From positions 1 to 64,000 of the forward strand of contig NZ_VCKW01000005.1 in NCBI RefSeq assembly GCF_005889715.1: DNA of 64,000 nt. Direction: 5' to 3'. A model generated the notes under the pieces. That model did no database searches. It was given only the letters and a program-made list of their open reading frames with translations, and was not told where the DNA came from. Source of the stretch: Actinomadura soli. Lineage in GTDB: Bacteria > Actinomycetota > Actinomycetes > Streptosporangiales > Streptosporangiaceae. Positions 47,648 through 57,790 of this stretch are shown here, piece after piece. Each line of letters opens with the position of its first letter. The stretch's first letter is position 1. The position numbers and the translations under genes were made by a program.

Positions 47648-49462
47648 ATGAGCGGGTGGCGGGTGCCGGGATACACGGAGCTGCGGGTGCTCGGCGAGGG
47701 CGGGCAGGGTCGCGTCGTGCTCGCGCGGCACGACGCGACCGGCCTCCCGGCGGCGATCAAGTACCTCGCGGAGTCCCTCGCCGGGGACGAGGGGTTCCGC
47801 ACGCGGTTCCGCGCCGAGGCCGGGCTGCTGCGGCGGCTGCGCAACCCGTTCGTCACCCAGCTGTTCGGGCTGGTCGAGGCGCCGGACGGTGCCGCCATCG
47901 TCATGGAGGCGGTGGACGGCGCGTCCCTCAAGGCGGTGCTCGCCGAGCGGGGGCCGCTGGAGCCCGAGGCCGCGCTGACCGTGCTGAAGGGCTCGCTGCT
48001 GGGGCTGGCGGCGGCGCATGACGTCGGGATCGTCCACCGCGACTACAAGCCCGCGAACGTCATCGTGCGCGGCGACGGGCTGAGCAAGCTCATCGACTTC
48101 GGCATCGCCGTGGACGCGGGCGAGTCCGGACGGTCGGGCACCCCCGTCTACATGGCGCCGGAACAGTGGCGGGACGAGCCCGCCTCCCCCGCCACCGACG
48201 TGTACGCGGCGGCGTGCGTGTTCTTCGAGTGCGTGACGGGCCGCCGGCCGTACACGGCCGAGGACCGGGCGGGGCTGATGGGCCGCCACCTGACGGCGCC
48301 GATCCCGGTCGAGGACGTCCCCGAGCCGCTCCGCCCGCTGATCGAGCGCGGCCTGGCGAAGAACCCGTGGGACCGTCCGCTCGGCGCCACCGGGTTCGTC
48401 GCGGAGCTGGAGTCGGTCGCGTCGGGCGCGTACGGGGCGCGCTGGGAGGCGCGGGGCGTCCGCACGCTCGCGGGGGCGGCGGCCGCGCTGTCCATGCTGT
48501 TCCCGCTCACCGCGCTCGGCATCGCGTCCGGCGGCGCGGCCTCGGGCGCGGCGGGCACCGCGGGCGCCGCCGGAGCCGGGGCCGGGGCCGCCGGAGCGGG
48601 CGCGGGAGGTGCGGGCGCGGGAGGCGCCGGGACGGCGGGCGCGGCGACGGGCAAGGGCGTGCTCGGCGCGCTCGGCGCCAAGGGGACGGCCGCCGTCGCG
48701 GGCGGGGCCGCCGCCGTCGCCGCGGGCGGCGGCGCGGCGGTCTACGTCGCGACCGCGGACGAGGCGCCGAAGCCGATCGTGGCGCGGCTCGCCGCGCTCA
48801 GCGAGCCCCGCCAGGACATGGGCGGCGGGATGACGTTCCAGGCGCAGGGGCAGATCGTCCGGGTCACGGGCGGCGCCGCCGCGCTCAACCAGAAGATCAA
48901 CCAGGCGCTGCGGGCGCCGCTCGAACAGCGCTGGACCAAGACCAGGAACGGCCTGAAGGACGTCGGCAGCGGCGCCTACACCGACGTGGTGAGGCCGCAG
49001 ATCCTGATGCGCACCGACCGGCTGCTGTCGGTCTGGTACACCGTCACGCTGCAGGGCCAGCGCGGGTCGGGCTGGGACACCCCGTCCGCGGCGGTCGTCG
49101 ACCTGCGGACCGGCACGCTCTACCGGCCGCCCGGCCTGTTCCGCGCCGCGACCCCGCAGGCGCTCGCGCCGTTCGACGCGAGGATCGAGGCGCACATGCC
49201 CGGCGGCGACTACTGCGGCGGCGGCGCGGACCAGGCCGCTCCGCCGGGCGGGGCCGACACCCCGTCCAAGTTCGTGAACACCGGCGACGTCGCGATGGCG
49301 CTCACCCCGAAGGGCGTCCGGGTCGCGTTCCACGCCGGGCTGCTGGGCTACACCATGGCGTGCGGGACGCAGGACACGGTCGTCCCGTACGGCGAGGTCG
49401 ACGGACTGCTGAAACCCGCGCTGCTGGCGGCCGTCCGCGTGCCGTCGCCGAAACGTTCCTAG
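47648..49462 (+). CDS. Ser/Thr protein kinase with RsiV/DUF3298-like C-terminal domain
   Basis: The 604-residue protein has an N-terminal kinase domain (about 5-260): [11 protein letters not shown] glycine loop, AAIKYL lysine, [13 protein letters not shown] catalytic loop, LIDFGIA and [10 protein letters not shown] hydrophobic stretch near 275-297 and a Gly/Ala-rich segment (GAAGAGAGAAGAGAGG) follow. From about 380 a beta-rich domain resembles the RsiV/DUF3298 sensory fold: [29 protein letters not shown], and near the end [20 protein letters not shown] and [13 protein letters not shown]. It is predicted as kinase inside and sensor outside. HRDY replaces HRDL, with catalytic Asp kept. Confidence 0.88.
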   Translation: MSGWRVPGYTELRVLGEGGQGRVVLARHDATGLPAAIKYLAESLAGDEGFRTRFRAEAGLLRRLRNPFVTQLFGLVEAPDGAAIVMEAVDGASLKAVLAERGPLEPEAALTVLKGSLLGLAAAHDVGIVHRDYKPANVIVRGDGLSKLIDFGIAVDAGESGRSGTPVYMAPEQWRDEPASPATDVYAAACVFFECVTGRRPYTAEDRAGLMGRHLTAPIPVEDVPEPLRPLIERGLAKNPWDRPLGATGFVAELESVASGAYGARWEARGVRTLAGAAAALSMLFPLTALGIASGGAASGAAGTAGAAGAGAGAAGAGAGGAGAGGAGTAGAATGKGVLGALGAKGTAAVAGGAAAVAAGGGAAVYVATADEAPKPIVARLAALSEPRQDMGGGMTFQAQGQIVRVTGGAAALNQKINQALRAPLEQRWTKTRNGLKDVGSGAYTDVVRPQILMRTDRLLSVWYTVTLQGQRGSGWDTPSAAVVDLRTGTLYRPPGLFRAATPQALAPFDARIEAHMPGGDYCGGGADQAAPPGGADTPSKFVNTGDVAMALTPKGVRVAFHAGLLGYTMACGTQDTVVPYGEVDGLLKPALLAAVRVPSPKRS

Positions 49463-49469
49463 ACGCGGG

Positions 49470-49501
49470 ACGCCCCGGCGACGGGTCTGTCGCCGGGGCG
49501 T
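49470..49501. terminator. Perfect 13-bp stem-loop between kinase and etfA
   Basis: ACGCCCCGGCGAC (49470-49482) pairs with GTCGCCGGGGCGT (49489-49501) around GGGTCT. It sits in the 49-base gap between the convergent kinase and etfA genes and is a bidirectional terminator candidate. Confidence 0.8.
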
Positions 49502-49511
49502 TCGCGCGCGA

Positions 49512-50462
<951 letters not shown>

Positions 50463-50485
50463 TGTTCGCTAATCCCCTTCCCCGG

Positions 50486-51265
50486 TCAGACGAACTTCTT
50501 CGACGCGAGGAACTCGGCGATCTTCGCGCCGCCGTCGCCCTCGTCGGTGACGATCTGACCCTTCGCGCGCGGCGGCGCCTCGGCGAAGTCGACCACCTCG
50601 GTGGCCGCGTTCGCCAGGCCGACCCGGCCTGCGTCGATGCCGGCGTCGGCCAGGCCGAGCGTCTCCACCGGCTTCTTCTTGGCCGCCATGATCCCCTTGA
50701 ACGACGGGTAGCGCGGCTCGTTGATCTTCTCGACGACGCTGACGACCGCGGGCAGGGTGGCCTCGACCCGGTCGAAGCCGTAGTCGGTCTGCCGCTGCAC
50801 CTTGATGGACGTCCCGTCGATCTCGACCTTGTTCGCGAGCGACAGCTGCGGGACGCCGAGCCGCTCGGCGAGCATCGCGGCGAGCAGCCCGGTCCGCGCG
50901 TCGGTGGACTCCGACCCGAGGATCACCAGGTCGAACCCGGTGCGGCCGAGCGCCTGCTCGATCGCGTAGGACGTCTGCAGCGCGTCGGAGCCGGCGAGGC
51001 CGTCGTCGAGCAGGTGCACGGCCTTGTCGGCGCCCATCGCCAGGGACTTGCGGATGGACTCCGACGCCTTGTCGGGGCCCATGGACAGAACGGTCACCTC
51101 GCCGCCCTGGGCCTCCTTGACGCGCAGCGCCTCCTCGATCGCGTACTCGTCGAGTTCGTTGATCACGCCGTCCGCCGCGGCGCGGTCCAGCGTGCTGTCA
51201 TCGGACTTCAGCTTGCGCGGGCTCTCCGTATCGGGAACCTGCTTCACCAGGACGACGATGTTCAT
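50486..51265 (-). CDS. etfB: Electron transfer flavoprotein beta subunit
   Basis: The 259-residue protein starts at MNIVVLVKQVPDTE. It has the ETF adenine nucleotide alpha-hydrolase-like fold with NELDEYAIEEALRVKE, VLSMGPDKASESIRKSLAMGADKA, FDLVILGSESTDARTGLLAAMLAE and VEATLPAVVSVVEKINEPRYPSFKGIMAAKKKP, the last being the ETF-beta signature. It is first in etfB-etfA. Confidence 0.96.
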   Translation of the reverse strand: MNIVVLVKQVPDTESPRKLKSDDSTLDRAAADGVINELDEYAIEEALRVKEAQGGEVTVLSMGPDKASESIRKSLAMGADKAVHLLDDGLAGSDALQTSYAIEQALGRTGFDLVILGSESTDARTGLLAAMLAERLGVPQLSLANKVEIDGTSIKVQRQTDYGFDRVEATLPAVVSVVEKINEPRYPSFKGIMAAKKKPVETLGLADAGIDAGRVGLANAATEVVDFAEAPPRAKGQIVTDEGDGGAKIAEFLASKKFV

Positions 51266-51424
51266 GGCCGGTGGCCGACCTCCCTGCACTCAGTAGGCCG
51301 CTGAACTCAGCGGCGGACTCGATGTCACAGCCTGCCAAACACCCGAACGAGCTTCGGACCCGGGTCCCGGATTCGGCCATGCGCCCCTAATGTTACTCGT
51401 GGGTAGCCCGTGGGCACAATTCAC

Positions 51425-52747
51425 TCAGAAGCGGTTGACGGCGGTCTGCAGCCGGTCCATCGTCCCCTCCAGCGAGCTCTGCAGCCCGTACATCGGCGAG
51501 AAGCTGGGCGTCAGCGTCAGCGCGCCGAACACCGCCGCCAGCGCCAGCACGCCGAGCACGATCCCGGCGGCCGCGATGCGCCTCGGCCGCCGCGCGACGG
51601 ACAGGAACAGCCGCTCCAGCTGGCGCCGGGGGCCGCTGACGCCCGGCGCCGTCCACAGCACCGCCGCTCCCGTCCCGGCCCCGAACGCGCAGGCGCTGAG
51701 CGAGTCGATCTCCCCGCCGACCGCCGACACCGCGACGAGGCCGAGCGGCACGGCGACCGTGAACGCCGCCGCGTACGGGACGGTCAGCAGCGTCCGCCCG
51801 AGGGCCCGCGCCCAGCCGCGCGCCGTCGTCCCCGCGACCCGCAGCAGCGTCACCGCGCCCAGCGACAGGACGAGCCCCGCGATCGGCGCCATGATCACGA
51901 TGCCGACCGCGATCACCACGACCATGGCCGCGAGCAGCCGCGCCCATCCCCGCGCCACGGCCAGCTCGTGCGCGTCCGCCGCCGTCGCGGAGGCGGCCGG
52001 GACCGCCCGCGATGCCACCGGTGATGCGGGCGCGGGTGCGGGCGGCGGCGTGGAGGCCGGTGCCGGTGGTTCGGGACGCCTCGGTGCGGGCGCCGTGGGC
52101 ATGGTCAGCCGGGACGTCGCCGCCGCCAGCTCGGCCGCCGACGGACGCGCGCCCGGGTCGGGGTCGGCTGCCGCGATGACCAGCGGGCGCAGGCCGGGGG
52201 GCAGGTCGTCGGCGGGCGCCTCCGGGGTTCCGGTGGCCGCGAACGTCACGGTCGCGGCCCAAGCCCGGACGTCTCCTCCGGCGCTCGTGCTCTCCGTCAG
52301 CGCGAAGTCGACGACGACCGGTGCGCCGTCCACGACGAGGACGGTCTCGGGGCCGAGGTCGCCGTGCGCGAGACCGGTCCGGTGGATGGCGGCGAGCGCC
52401 TTGGCCAGCCCGAACGCCATGCGGTGCAGCGCGTCGCCGGACATCGGGCCCTGCTCGGCGACCGTCTCCGCCAGCGGCCGTCCGGGGACGAACCGGGACA
52501 CCACGTACGGCTGGGACGCGGTGGGATCGCCGTCCAGGACGTCCACGACGTAGGGGCTGAGCACCTCGCGCATACGGGTGATGTCGGGTGCGGCGCCCGG
52601 CGGGAGCAGCCTGATCGCCACGTCCCGGCCGTCGGCCCCCGCCGCGCGGTGGGCGGCGCCGCCGGCGCCCGTTCCGGCGCCGCCGCCCAGCCGGGACAGC
52701 AGCCGGTACGGACCGATGTGCTCCTGGTGGCCGATCTCGCCGCTCAT
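51425..52747 (-). CDS. Predicted pseudokinase with four-helix membrane domain
   Basis: The 440-residue protein has a Ser/Thr-kinase-like fold (about 12-220) in which key residues are changed. The glycine loop is GGGAGTGAGG; the VAIK lysine is R46 (DVAIRLL). The HRD motif is HGD (128-130, LAHGDLGPET), so Asp130 remains but the following Lys and Asn do not. DFG is DFA (147-149). After a Pro/Ala linker, four hydrophobic segments lie between residues 285 and 420. It has the same layout as the neighbouring kinase at 52843-54801 and is probably its paralogue. It likely serves as a scaffold or allosteric partner. Confidence 0.82.
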   Translation of the reverse strand: MSGEIGHQEHIGPYRLLSRLGGGAGTGAGGAAHRAAGADGRDVAIRLLPPGAAPDITRMREVLSPYVVDVLDGDPTASQPYVVSRFVPGRPLAETVAEQGPMSGDALHRMAFGLAKALAAIHRTGLAHGDLGPETVLVVDGAPVVVDFALTESTSAGGDVRAWAATVTFAATGTPEAPADDLPPGLRPLVIAAADPDPGARPSAAELAAATSRLTMPTAPAPRRPEPPAPASTPPPAPAPASPVASRAVPAASATAADAHELAVARGWARLLAAMVVVIAVGIVIMAPIAGLVLSLGAVTLLRVAGTTARGWARALGRTLLTVPYAAAFTVAVPLGLVAVSAVGGEIDSLSACAFGAGTGAAVLWTAPGVSGPRRQLERLFLSVARRPRRIAAAGIVLGVLALAAVFGALTLTPSFSPMYGLQSSLEGTMDRLQTAVNRF

Positions 52748-52842
52748 ATGGGACGCCACCCTACCGACCGGAGGCGTCCCGCCAAGACGCGTTCGATCTC
52801 CCGTGGGGGGACGGGTCCCCCCACACCCACGGAACAGCCTTG

Positions 52843-54801
52843 TCACATCCCGGGGAGGCCATACACGAGGTCGCGGACGTCGGCGCGCAGGCCCTCCAGG
52901 TCTTGGCCCATGCCGTCCAGCGGGGTGGTGTCGGGCGGCTGCTCCTGGGACAGGACGACCAGCACCACCGCGAAGATCCCGATGATCAGCGCACCGGCCA
53001 GGGCGGCCTCGGTGCGCGGGAACACCGCGCCCCAGACCCGGGCCAGCTGGCGCCGGGGCGCGCCGCTGCCCGGCGCGAGGCAGAGCAGCCCGATCACCGC
53101 CATGGCGGAGTACGCGATGGCGTTCGAGGCGGTCATGTCGGACTTGGCGAAGATCAGCACGCCGAGGATGATCAGCCCGGCGAAAAGGCTGAGGGACGTC
53201 CACAGCACCGTGGACATCAGCGCGCCGGGCAGGTGCAGCGGCGTCCTGAACGCCGCGGCGACCGCGTCGCCGGAGCGCGGCCCGCGCCGCGTCTGCCGTC
53301 CCTCCATGCCCTTGGCGGCCTTGTCGGCCATCCGCAGGACGAGCGCGCCCGCGACGGTGGCGCCGACGGCGAGCAGCGGCGCGATGTCGGCGAAGCCGAG
53401 CAGCGCCACCAGGACGAGGAAGCTGAGGAACCGGTACCAGCCGTAGGGTTTGCGGCGGTCGCGCTCGGCGCGGGCCCGCTCGTCGACACGGCGCTGCGCG
53501 TCCTGCGTCTGCGGGTCGTGCGGGCCGGGGCGGCGCTGCAGCGCACCCGGCGGCGGCTGGTTCGGCGGCGGGTACTGCGGCGGGTATCCGCCCTGGTCGT
53601 ACGGGCCGGGCGGGGCGTAGCCGCGCTGCTGGAACTGCTCGCCCGCCTTGTAGGGCGCGGGCCCCGGCGGCGGGACGGGCGGCGGCGCGGCGGGCGGCAG
53701 CTGCCCGACGAAGTCCCTCGGCTGCGCCGGGGCGGGAGCGGGCGTCGGTGGGGGCCCGGGGACCGGGATCGCGGTCGAGCCGGGCGTGGTCGGACGCGCC
53801 GGCCGCACCTCGTGCGGCGGCGGAGCCGACACCGGCATGGAGAACTGCCGGGAGTGGTCGGCCGCGGTCTCCTCCGCCGGCTGCGACGCGCTCGGCGTCG
53901 GCTGCGACGTGCCGGGCCCTTGCGACGTGCCGGGCCCCTGCGACGCGCTCGGCGACGGGTAGTGCCGGTCGACGCGGGTCTGGTCGGTGATGGTGGCTTC
54001 GAGGTGGATCCGCCGGGTGAGCTGCACCAGGTTGACCGCGGTGGGACGTTCGGCGGGGTGCCGCGCCATGGCCGAGCGGAGCACGGGCAGCATCGCGTCC
54101 GGCACGCCGTCGAGGTCGGGCGTGCCCTGCATGATCTTGTAGAAGATCGACTCGAAGGTGCCCGAGCCGAAGGGCGGGCGGCCGGTCGCGGCGTAGGCGA
54201 CCGTCCCGGCCCAGGCGTGCACGTCCGACGGCGGGCCCGCGTCCTCACCCTCGATGATCTCCGGCGCCAGGTAGCCGGGCGTGCCGATGACCATCCCGGT
54301 CGCGGTCAGCCGGGTCGCGTCGGCGCCCTGCGCGATCCCGAAGTCGATCACGACGGGCTCGCTGTCCACGAGCATCACGTTGCCGGGCTTCATGTCCCGG
54401 TGGACGATCCCGGCGCCGTGGATCGCCGACAGCGCCGCCCCCAGCCCCACGGCGAGCCGCTGCAGCGCGGGCCCGTAGATCGGCCCGGACTCCTCGACGA
54501 TCTCTTCGAGCGTCCGCCCAGGCACGTACTGGGTGACGATGTAGGGCTGGTCGGCGGTCACGTCGGCGTCGAGGATCTCCGCGACGTGGGGGCTGTGCAC
54601 CCGGCGCATCGAGTCGACCTCGCGGGCGAGCCGGCGACGCGCCGTGGCGTCCCCCGCGACCGCGGGCCGCAGCACCTTGATGGCCACATTCCGCCCCTCG
54701 GGGTCGGCGCCGAGGTAGACGACGCCCATCCCCCCTTCCCCGAGGGTCTGGAGAACGCTGTAGTGGCCGATTCGGTCCCCGGACGTGACTGCTCCCTTCA
54801 T
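52843..54801 (-). CDS. Membrane Ser/Thr protein kinase
   Basis: The 652-residue protein has an intact kinase domain at 10-270: LGEGGMGVVYLG, VAIKVLRP, GIVHRDMKPGNVMLV, VIDFGIAQG and GTPGYLAPEII, with TGMVIGTP as activation loop. A long Pro/Gln/Ser-rich linker follows, with a repeated SQGPGT unit, then four hydrophobic segments between about 455 and 640. The start MKGAVTSGDRIGHY is chosen over a longer frame. It is the middle gene of three tandem kinase genes, with 95 bases to the pseudokinase start downstream. Confidence 0.92.
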   Translation of the reverse strand: MKGAVTSGDRIGHYSVLQTLGEGGMGVVYLGADPEGRNVAIKVLRPAVAGDATARRRLAREVDSMRRVHSPHVAEILDADVTADQPYIVTQYVPGRTLEEIVEESGPIYGPALQRLAVGLGAALSAIHGAGIVHRDMKPGNVMLVDSEPVVIDFGIAQGADATRLTATGMVIGTPGYLAPEIIEGEDAGPPSDVHAWAGTVAYAATGRPPFGSGTFESIFYKIMQGTPDLDGVPDAMLPVLRSAMARHPAERPTAVNLVQLTRRIHLEATITDQTRVDRHYPSPSASQGPGTSQGPGTSQPTPSASQPAEETAADHSRQFSMPVSAPPPHEVRPARPTTPGSTAIPVPGPPPTPAPAPAQPRDFVGQLPPAAPPPVPPPGPAPYKAGEQFQQRGYAPPGPYDQGGYPPQYPPPNQPPPGALQRRPGPHDPQTQDAQRRVDERARAERDRRKPYGWYRFLSFLVLVALLGFADIAPLLAVGATVAGALVLRMADKAAKGMEGRQTRRGPRSGDAVAAAFRTPLHLPGALMSTVLWTSLSLFAGLIILGVLIFAKSDMTASNAIAYSAMAVIGLLCLAPGSGAPRRQLARVWGAVFPRTEAALAGALIIGIFAVVLVVLSQEQPPDTTPLDGMGQDLEGLRADVRDLVYGLPGM

Positions 54802-54842
54802 CGTTTCCGAAACCCTACCCCCGTCGATCGTGCCCGAAGTTC

Positions 54843-55718
54843 TCATCCGCTGGTGGCCGCGGACACGCCGTGACGCCTGTTACCGGCGGTAGGACGCCCT
54901 CCCGCCGGGCTTTGGGCCGGCCGGGCGAGGCCGTCGCGCTCCGCGAGCGCGCCCGCGAGCCAGCGCGCCGACGGGCGCTTGGACGGGTCGCGCTGGAACG
55001 CCATCCGCAGCAGCCCGGCCAGCTCGTCCGGCACGCCGTCGAGGTCGGCCTGGCCGCGCAGGATCCGGAAGCAGACGCCGTGTAGCGAGCCGCGCCCGAA
55101 CGGCGGGCGCCCCGTCGCCGCGCACGCGACCGTCGCCGCCCACGAGAACACGTCGGACGCGGTGGTGGCGCGCTCCCCCTCGATGAGCTCCGGCGCCAGG
55201 TAGGCGGGCGTCCCCACGACCATCCCGCGCCTGGTGATCTGCTCGGCGCCCGACTCGTGCGCGATGCCGAAGTCGATCAGCGTCGGCCGGTCGCCCATCA
55301 CGATCACGTTGCCGGGCGCCACGTCCCGGTGCAGGACGCCCGCGTCGTGGACGTCCCCGAGCGCGAGCGCCAGCCGCCGCGCGAACCGGGCGAGCCGGTC
55401 GCGGCGCAGCGGCCCGTACGCGGAGATCAGGTCGTTCAGCGGGCAGCCGGGCACGTACTGCATGACCACGTACGGCCGCTCCGCCGTGATCTCCCCGTCC
55501 AGCAGCCGCGCGACGTACTCGCTGCGCACCCGCGCCTGCGCGGACATCTCGCGGGCCAGCCGGCTGATCGCCTCCGGCTCCCCCGCCACCTCCGGGCTCA
55601 GCTCCTTCACCGCGACCTCGCGGCCGCGGGGGTCCATGGCGAGGTGGACCACCGCCGTACTCCCCCGGCCGATCTCGTCCAGCAACCGATAGCCGCCCAG
55701 CCGTCGATGCTTCCCCAT
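54843..55718 (-). CDS. Soluble Ser/Thr protein kinase
   Basis: The 291-residue protein consists of the kinase domain only. It shows IGRGSTAVVHLA, VAVKELSP, VLHRDVAPGNVIVM, LIDFGIAHE and GTPAYLAPELIEGE, with a short basic tail. HRDVAPGN replaces HRDLKPEN, so the usual Lys is Ala, but Asp and Asn remain. No membrane helix is present. It lies 41 bases upstream of the membrane kinase gene on the same strand and is probably in its operon. The start could be extended a few codons upstream (VKGGMGKHRR). Confidence 0.9.
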   Translation of the reverse strand: MGKHRRLGGYRLLDEIGRGSTAVVHLAMDPRGREVAVKELSPEVAGEPEAISRLAREMSAQARVRSEYVARLLDGEITAERPYVVMQYVPGCPLNDLISAYGPLRRDRLARFARRLALALGDVHDAGVLHRDVAPGNVIVMGDRPTLIDFGIAHESGAEQITRRGMVVGTPAYLAPELIEGERATTASDVFSWAATVACAATGRPPFGRGSLHGVCFRILRGQADLDGVPDELAGLLRMAFQRDPSKRPSARWLAGALAERDGLARPAQSPAGGRPTAGNRRHGVSAATSG

Positions 55719-55795
55719 GCCCCCTTTGACGCCGCGAACCGTCACGACGTTCCGGACAAATCGGACCAACGATCCAGCCGGTGGTCCGGAAGGGG

Positions 55796-56746
55796 TCAGG
55801 AGCGGCGGGCGGCCTGGCGGGCGCGGCGCTCCTCGCGGCGGGTCTCGAACTTGGTCGCCGCCGCGTCGAGCTGCTCCAGGAACTCGCCCAGTTCCTCGCG
55901 GGCCTTCTCGCCCTCGCCGGTCAGGTCGGTGCGGTCGAAGATGTTCCACTTGCGCAGCACCGGGATGAGGACGTCGTCGTGGTGCAGGCGCAGGTCGTAG
56001 ATGCCCGCGTTGGCGATCAGGACCGACTTGCGCAGGAATCCGTCGATGCTGTGGCCGGGCATCTGGAACCCCTTGACGACGTCGGTGATCGCCCGCATCG
56101 TCTCGTTCGGCGCCGCCTCCAGCGCGGCGTCCATCAGGTTCCGGTAGAAGATCATGTGGAGGTTCTCGTCCGCGGCGACGCGGGTCAGCATCTGCTCGCA
56201 CAGCGGGTCGCCGGACGCCCGGCCCGTGTTGCGGTGCGAGACGCGGGTGGCGAGCTCCTGGAACGACACGTACGCCGCGCCGTGCAGGAACGAGTCGCCG
56301 TGGTCGGCGTCGTAGCCGGCCTCCATGTGGTGCATGCGGGCGCGTTCCAGGGCGACCGGGTCGACCGCGCGGGTGGCGGTCAGGTAGTCGCGGATGACGA
56401 TGCCGTGCCGGTTCTCCTCGGCCGTCCACCGGTTGACCCACGTGCCCCAGGCGCCGTCGCGGCCGAACGCGGTGGAGATGGCGTTGTGGTAGCCGGGCAG
56501 GTTGTCCTCGGTGAGCAGGTTGACGATGAGCGACTCGCGCGCCTCGGCGCTCAGCTTCGACTGTTCGAGCGACCACGGCTCGCCGCCCAGGGGGCCGTCG
56601 AAGTCGCGGCCCTCACCCCACGGAACGTACTGGTGGGGGAACCATTCCTTGGCCATCGACAGGTGCCGGTTCAGTTCCCTCTCGGCGACCGGCTCGAGGT
56701 CGACCATGAGGCTGAGCTGGAACTTCTCTTCGGGGGTCACGGACAT
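55796..56746 (-). CDS. Acyl-ACP desaturase (DesA/DesA2 family)
   Basis: The 316-residue ferritin-like di-iron protein starts at MSVTPEEKFQLSLMVDL. Iron ligands are expected in TAEENRHGIVIRDYL (ENRHG, about 138-152) and VAADENLHMIFYRN (DENLH, about 213-226), with E of SLIVNLLTEDNLP as an earlier ligand. Family proteins introduce a double bond into acyl-ACP chains; mycobacterial DesA2 is the close type. It lies 77 bases upstream of the soluble kinase start. Its promoter region carries the inverted repeat at 56837-56856. Confidence 0.92.
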   Translation of the reverse strand: MSVTPEEKFQLSLMVDLEPVAERELNRHLSMAKEWFPHQYVPWGEGRDFDGPLGGEPWSLEQSKLSAEARESLIVNLLTEDNLPGYHNAISTAFGRDGAWGTWVNRWTAEENRHGIVIRDYLTATRAVDPVALERARMHHMEAGYDADHGDSFLHGAAYVSFQELATRVSHRNTGRASGDPLCEQMLTRVAADENLHMIFYRNLMDAALEAAPNETMRAITDVVKGFQMPGHSIDGFLRKSVLIANAGIYDLRLHHDDVLIPVLRKWNIFDRTDLTGEGEKAREELGEFLEQLDAAATKFETRREERRARQAARRS

Positions 56747-56836
56747 GCGGTTCCTTCGCTGGACGAGGGCGGTCTGCCGGACGGGCACCGCCGGGCTCGC
56801 GGCGCCGAAAGGGCTCCTAGCAGGCCGGACGTGCAT

Positions 56837-56856
56837 AACCTACTAAAGCGTAGGTT
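56837..56856. promoter_or_regulatory. Operator-like inverted repeat upstream of the desaturase
   Basis: AACCTAC-TAAAGC-GTAGGTT is a perfect 7-bp inverted repeat in the short AT-richer segment 90 bases before the desaturase start. The form suits a TetR-type lipid regulator, as seen for mycobacterial desA genes. The regulator is not encoded in the window next to it. Confidence 0.6.
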
Positions 56857-56958
56857 CGATCGTCGCCACTGAGCGTGATCCCCGTCAAGTAAGGCCCGCG
56901 ACAACCAACCGGCGGCGAGTTTTGTAGGTCCGAGCAATAAGGGGGCGTGCGGTCTCCG

Positions 56959-57726
56959 TCACCTCGTGTCGGCGGCCTGCTGCCACATGCGGTTCACGGC
57001 GGCCCTGAGCAGCGGCCTCGGGACGAGCCGGAGGGCAGGGAACGCGGCCTTGTACTGCATGCCCGGGATGCACAGCGCGCGTCCGGTGGCCACCGCTTCC
57101 AGCCCTGCCTTCGCGACGTCCTCGCGCCGCAGCCACAGCAGGTTGGACGGGACGCCGTCGTCCGTCCGCGTGAACCCGGGGCACAGCGCCGTCACGTGGA
57201 CGCCCTTCCCCGCGACCTCGGAGTGCAGGCTCTCGGAGAAGGACGCCACGTACGCCTTCGTCGCGCCGTAGGTGGCGCTGCCGGGCGACGGCGCGAACCC
57301 CGACATCGACGACACGTTCAGGACGCCGCCCCGCCCCCGCTCGACCATCCCCGGCAGGACCGCGTGGGTGAGCCGGACCAGCGCGGTCACGTTCAGCTCG
57401 ACCTGCGCGAGCTGGTCGTGCAGCGGCGCCTCCGCGAACGCTCCAAAAGCGCCGTGGCCCGCGTTGTTCACCAGAAGTTCCACCGGGTCGGTGATCAGCC
57501 GTCCCTCGACCTCGGCGCGCTGCGCGGGGTCGGTCAGGTCGGCCGCCAGCACCTCCACCGCGACGCGGTACCGCTCGACCAGCTCGCGGGCCAGGCCGTC
57601 CAGCCGCTCGGCCCGGCGCGCCACGATCACCAGATCGGTGCCGCGGCCGGCGAGGAGGCGGGCGAAGCTCTCACCGATCCCGCTGGACGCACCCGTCACG
57701 AGCGCGGTGCGGTACGCGTGTCGCAT
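56959..57726 (-). CDS. Short-chain dehydrogenase/reductase (SDR)
   Basis: The 255-residue protein has the cofactor motif ALVTGASSGIGESFARLLAGRG (7-28), NNAGHGAFG, the catalytic Ser in LNVSSMSGFAP and Tyr-x3-Lys in SATYGATKAYVASF, then LCPGFTRTDDG. The layout resembles classical SDRs of the DltE/YqjQ type. Arg after the Rossmann region (VARRAERLDGL) suggests NADP preference. The substrate is unknown, and the C-terminal helix ends before the stop at 56959. Confidence 0.92.
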   Translation of the reverse strand: MRHAYRTALVTGASSGIGESFARLLAGRGTDLVIVARRAERLDGLARELVERYRVAVEVLAADLTDPAQRAEVEGRLITDPVELLVNNAGHGAFGAFAEAPLHDQLAQVELNVTALVRLTHAVLPGMVERGRGGVLNVSSMSGFAPSPGSATYGATKAYVASFSESLHSEVAGKGVHVTALCPGFTRTDDGVPSNLLWLRREDVAKAGLEAVATGRALCIPGMQYKAAFPALRLVPRPLLRAAVNRMWQQAADTR

Positions 57727-57790
57727 GGCGGCAGATGCTATCGGCGGAACTTGACAAGGCCGGGCGGCTCGCCCAAGAAACTGTGGAGAT

